Assembly (NCBI GenBank): GCA_035651455.1
Contig: DASRFR010000026.1
Coordinates: 1-9,101, forward strand
From: DASRFR01 sp035651455
Lineage (GTDB): Bacteria > Acidobacteriota > Terriglobia > Terriglobales > Acidobacteriaceae
Direction of reading: 5' to 3'
DNA length: 9,101 bases
Of this stretch, positions 7,445-9,101 are shown in pieces (position 1 is the first letter of the stretch; every line of letters begins with the position of its first letter). The translations under genes were made by a program, and so were the position numbers. Under the pieces are notes generated by a model. That model saw only the letters and a list, made by a program, of their open reading frames with translations, did not search any database and was not told where the DNA came from.

Positions 7445-8803
7445 TCAGTGCAACTCGTCAATCAACACGCCGGGAGCCTCGATGATGAGCATGGTCATCA
7501 TTCCGCCGGGGAAGACATCGTTGTTCGTCATCTCCCGTTCCGCGTGGGAATGCCACATGAACGTGTAGGCCCCGCTCTGGTTGAGCCTGAGCCCTCCCGG
7601 AGGGAGGCTGCCCAGGGCGCCGAGAAACGGGCTGCCGCTGTAGCTCTCGCCGATCTCCACGACGTTGATATTCGGCAACGTCACCGGAATCGGCTTGGTA
7701 TGATCCGCGCACCACTCCCATTTATTGCCGCCCGCATCGTCGTCGTCATAACCGTCGCCGTTCGCATCGCGGCACGGCGGATCGTTGGCGGCGGTGTGCC
7801 CGTAGATGTCCCAGCCCAGGTCCTTCCCCGTCCATTGGAAGATCGCATCCACGGTTTCTCCTGGAATCGAAGGAATGGTGAAGAGGACTGGACCGGCGAG
7901 CTTGGTGGCGTCGGTCGGGCTCACCAGCAATCGGGCATCCCGGGCGAGTACTTGCAGGAAGTTGCCGTGGGTGTGGAAGGGATGCATCTGCCGCCCCGCA
8001 CCCAGCACGCGCAATAAAATCCGCTCGCCGGGATGCATGCGCGGCATGCAGTTGTACGGCTGGTGGGGAAGCTGCGAGGTACCGCTCATCCCCATGGTGT
8101 CCGGCGCCCCGCGACCATTGATCATCCAGTACACGGGCAGGTACGGTTCCGTCGGAACCGTAATGGGGCCAAGCCCCGACGCCGCGCTCTCCACCGCGCG
8201 GTGAAAATTGAAGTCCAGCTCGCTTAGCAGGAAGAGATACTCCCTGTCGAAGCAGGTGGCCGCGTTGGCGTAGGCGCAGTTGGCGAAGGAACTGCCCGAC
8301 GGGCGCACGATCAGCGCGCCATACAACCCCATCTCCACCTGCATGTCAGGCCTGGTGCCGCTGTGATACAGATAGGTTCCCGGCTGGCTGGCGACAAAAA
8401 CGTAGGTGACCGTAGCGCCGGGCCGCGCCTCCCGCGTGAGCAGCCCGGGCACTCCGCCACTCGCGACAACTTGGAATCCCGGAAAGAGGATGGACACGTT
8501 CCCGGCAGCCGCCGGAAGGTTGTTCCTGAGCTGGACCGTAACCGTCTGCCCTGCCGTCACGATCAGCGTGGGTCCCGGCAGCTGCATGAGGCCGCCAATT
8601 CCGTAGCCCCAGGCGTAGATGGAGGCTCCATCGGGCATGGAAATGTAATCAGCACTCGCCGTCAGGCTGAAGTTCGGCCCGGTAATGCCGTCGATGGCGG
8701 CACGCGTCGGAGTGGAAGTGAGCATCATCGCGGCGAGTGCGACGGCAAGCGACCACAACCGAACCCGTCGGGCGGTGTCATGTGTCAGTTCAAGCCTGCT
8801 CAT
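7445..8803 (-). CDS. secreted multicopper-oxidase-like protein with partial copper-ligand set
   Basis: A complete 452-residue protein. Residues 1-36 are a signal peptide: an Arg-containing n-region, a hydrophobic stretch SLAVALAAMML, and likely cleavage near TRA-A. The N-terminal cupredoxin spans about 42-170, with PGPTLIVTAGQTVTVQLRNN and GTYLYHSGT. The C-terminal cupredoxin spans about 258-445, with GERILLR, HPFHTHG (274-280), ARDARLL, PGETVDAIFQWTG, WHSH (417-420) and FPGGMMTML. Classical multicopper oxidases have HWHG, HSH, HPxHxHG and HCHxxxH. Here HWHG is LFPG (106-109), HSH is HSG (147-149) and the type 1 cysteine is Ser419. Only four to five of the usual trinuclear-cluster histidines remain (147, 277, 279, 418, 420). 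An insert at about 341-366 carries an EF-hand-like acidic loop (DANGDGYDDDD) bracketed by Cys344 and Cys365. The family is clear and the location is probably exported. Oxidase activity is doubtful; metal binding through the C-terminal histidines is plausible. It is only 10 bases after the previous gene and 17 bases before the giant gene. Confidence 0.93.
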   Translation of the reverse strand: MSRLELTHDTARRVRLWSLAVALAAMMLTSTPTRAAIDGITGPNFSLTASADYISMPDGASIYAWGYGIGGLMQLPGPTLIVTAGQTVTVQLRNNLPAAAGNVSILFPGFQVVASGGVPGLLTREARPGATVTYVFVASQPGTYLYHSGTRPDMQVEMGLYGALIVRPSGSSFANCAYANAATCFDREYLFLLSELDFNFHRAVESAASGLGPITVPTEPYLPVYWMINGRGAPDTMGMSGTSQLPHQPYNCMPRMHPGERILLRVLGAGRQMHPFHTHGNFLQVLARDARLLVSPTDATKLAGPVLFTIPSIPGETVDAIFQWTGKDLGWDIYGHTAANDPPCRDANGDGYDDDDAGGNKWEWCADHTKPIPVTLPNINVVEIGESYSGSPFLGALGSLPPGGLRLNQSGAYTFMWHSHAEREMTNNDVFPGGMMTMLIIEAPGVLIDELH

Positions 8804-8810
8804 CGTCGCG

Positions 8811-8815
8811 CTCCT
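8811..8815 (-). promoter_or_regulatory. ribosome-binding site of the 452-residue cupredoxin gene, overlapping the upstream stop codon
   Basis: On the minus strand the sequence reads TAGGAGCGCGACGATG. The AGGAG Shine-Dalgarno core shares its first two bases with the TAG stop of the upstream gene and sits 7 bases before the ATG at 8803. This supports that start and suggests translational coupling of the two genes. Confidence 0.75.
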
Positions 8816-9101
8816 AGTTGATCCGGATCTCCGTCATCATTCCGCCGAAATTCTCCGCGTCATTTGCCAGTCGGTGGAGATTCGTCGTGTAGAGGAAGTA
8901 CGTTCCCGGCGCGACATTGCTCGTGTCCAGGATTACGTCCACCGATTGGCCGCCGCCGATGGTGATCGAGTTCGTGGTGTAGTACAGGTTGTTGCCCGCC
9001 TGGTCGCGCAACAGGCGGGCATCCAGTCCCACCACGCGCATCGGGATTCCCAGCGTCCCCAGCGTGTTGAAGACGCTGACATTCAGGTTGGAAATCCGCA
9101 G
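8814..9101 (-). CDS. multicopper-oxidase-like cupredoxin protein, C-terminal part (5' end outside window)
   Basis: The frame is open from the window edge and ends at TAG (8814-8816), giving the last 95 residues. An internal ATG at 9041 exists, but reading continues upstream in frame with good cupredoxin sequence (LRISNLNVSVFNTLG), so the true start is off the window. The visible part is a C-terminal multicopper-oxidase cupredoxin: a strand resembling the LLRVLNAG element, then RVVGLDARLL, a GGGQSVDVILD segment matching the usual PGETVDAI element, GTYFLYTTN, and the terminal NFGGMMTEIRIN. Aligned on the shared DARLL, the HPFHTHG motif of the next gene corresponds to NTLGTLG here. Its WHSH corresponds to YTTN. 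All the histidine copper ligands of this domain are therefore replaced, so it probably does not form a trinuclear copper site. It likely shares an operon with the next gene, whose ribosome-binding site overlaps its stop codon. Family assignment is firm; function is unknown. Confidence 0.88.
   Translation of the reverse strand: MRISNLNVSVFNTLGTLGIPMRVVGLDARLLRDQAGNNLYYTTNSITIGGGQSVDVILDTSNVAPGTYFLYTTNLHRLANDAENFGGMMTEIRIN

Noticed and set aside
7319..8017. Plus-strand open frame spanning the junction of the two downstream genes
   Set aside because: It overlaps the conserved motifs of the 452-residue protein on the opposite strand and has no recognisable domain.
7445..8803. Calling the 452-residue protein a standard laccase or copper oxidase (CueO/CopA)
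   Set aside because: The HWHG motif and the type 1 cysteine are missing and one HSH is HSG, so a specific enzyme name or gene symbol is not justified.

Overview
The window is GC-rich bacterial DNA. All supported coding content lies on the minus strand, so the genes read from right to left. It holds three consecutive, almost touching genes that look like one operon: the 3' end of a cupredoxin (multicopper-oxidase-like) gene (8814-9101), a complete 452-residue multicopper-oxidase-like gene (7445-8803), and a giant gene that starts at 7427 and is still open at base 1 (at least 2475 codons). No RNA gene, mobile element, CRISPR array, terminator or promoter was recognised. The largest non-coding gap is 17 bases.

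Reading in the direction of transcription, the first protein ends in a cupredoxin domain with a GGMMTEI terminus. The second has a signal peptide and a cupredoxin domain at each end, with HPFHTHG and WHSH motifs in the C-terminal half. The third has a signal peptide and an N-terminal cupredoxin pair homologous to the second protein. After that it becomes a long extracellular mosaic: cadherin-like/VCBS-like Ig repeats, several SdrD-B/carboxypeptidase-regulatory-like beta-sandwiches, an IPT/TIG-like segment, a parallel beta-helix of roughly 570 residues, a fibronectin type III domain, two near-identical PKD domains, and the start of a further lectin-like (LamG-like) domain cut by the window edge.

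The cupredoxin units keep the family scaffold but have lost many classical copper ligands. The second protein has LFP where HWH is expected, HSG for HSH, and HSH for HCH. The units in the first and third proteins have lost nearly all of them. The set looks like a secreted cell-surface or extracellular assembly in which one protein may still bind metal and its relatives serve as structural or binding scaffolds. Similar multicopper-oxidase-like proteins are known around extracellular metal oxidation or reduction (MofA-like, Geobacter OmpB/OmpC-like), but a metal-redox role here is inference only.

Taxonomy cannot be fixed from the sequence. The GC-rich coding and large secreted beta-rich proteins would suit an environmental Gram-negative lineage such as Acidobacteriota or a Geobacter-like bacterium. 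Long open frames on the plus strand are antisense shadows of the giant gene.
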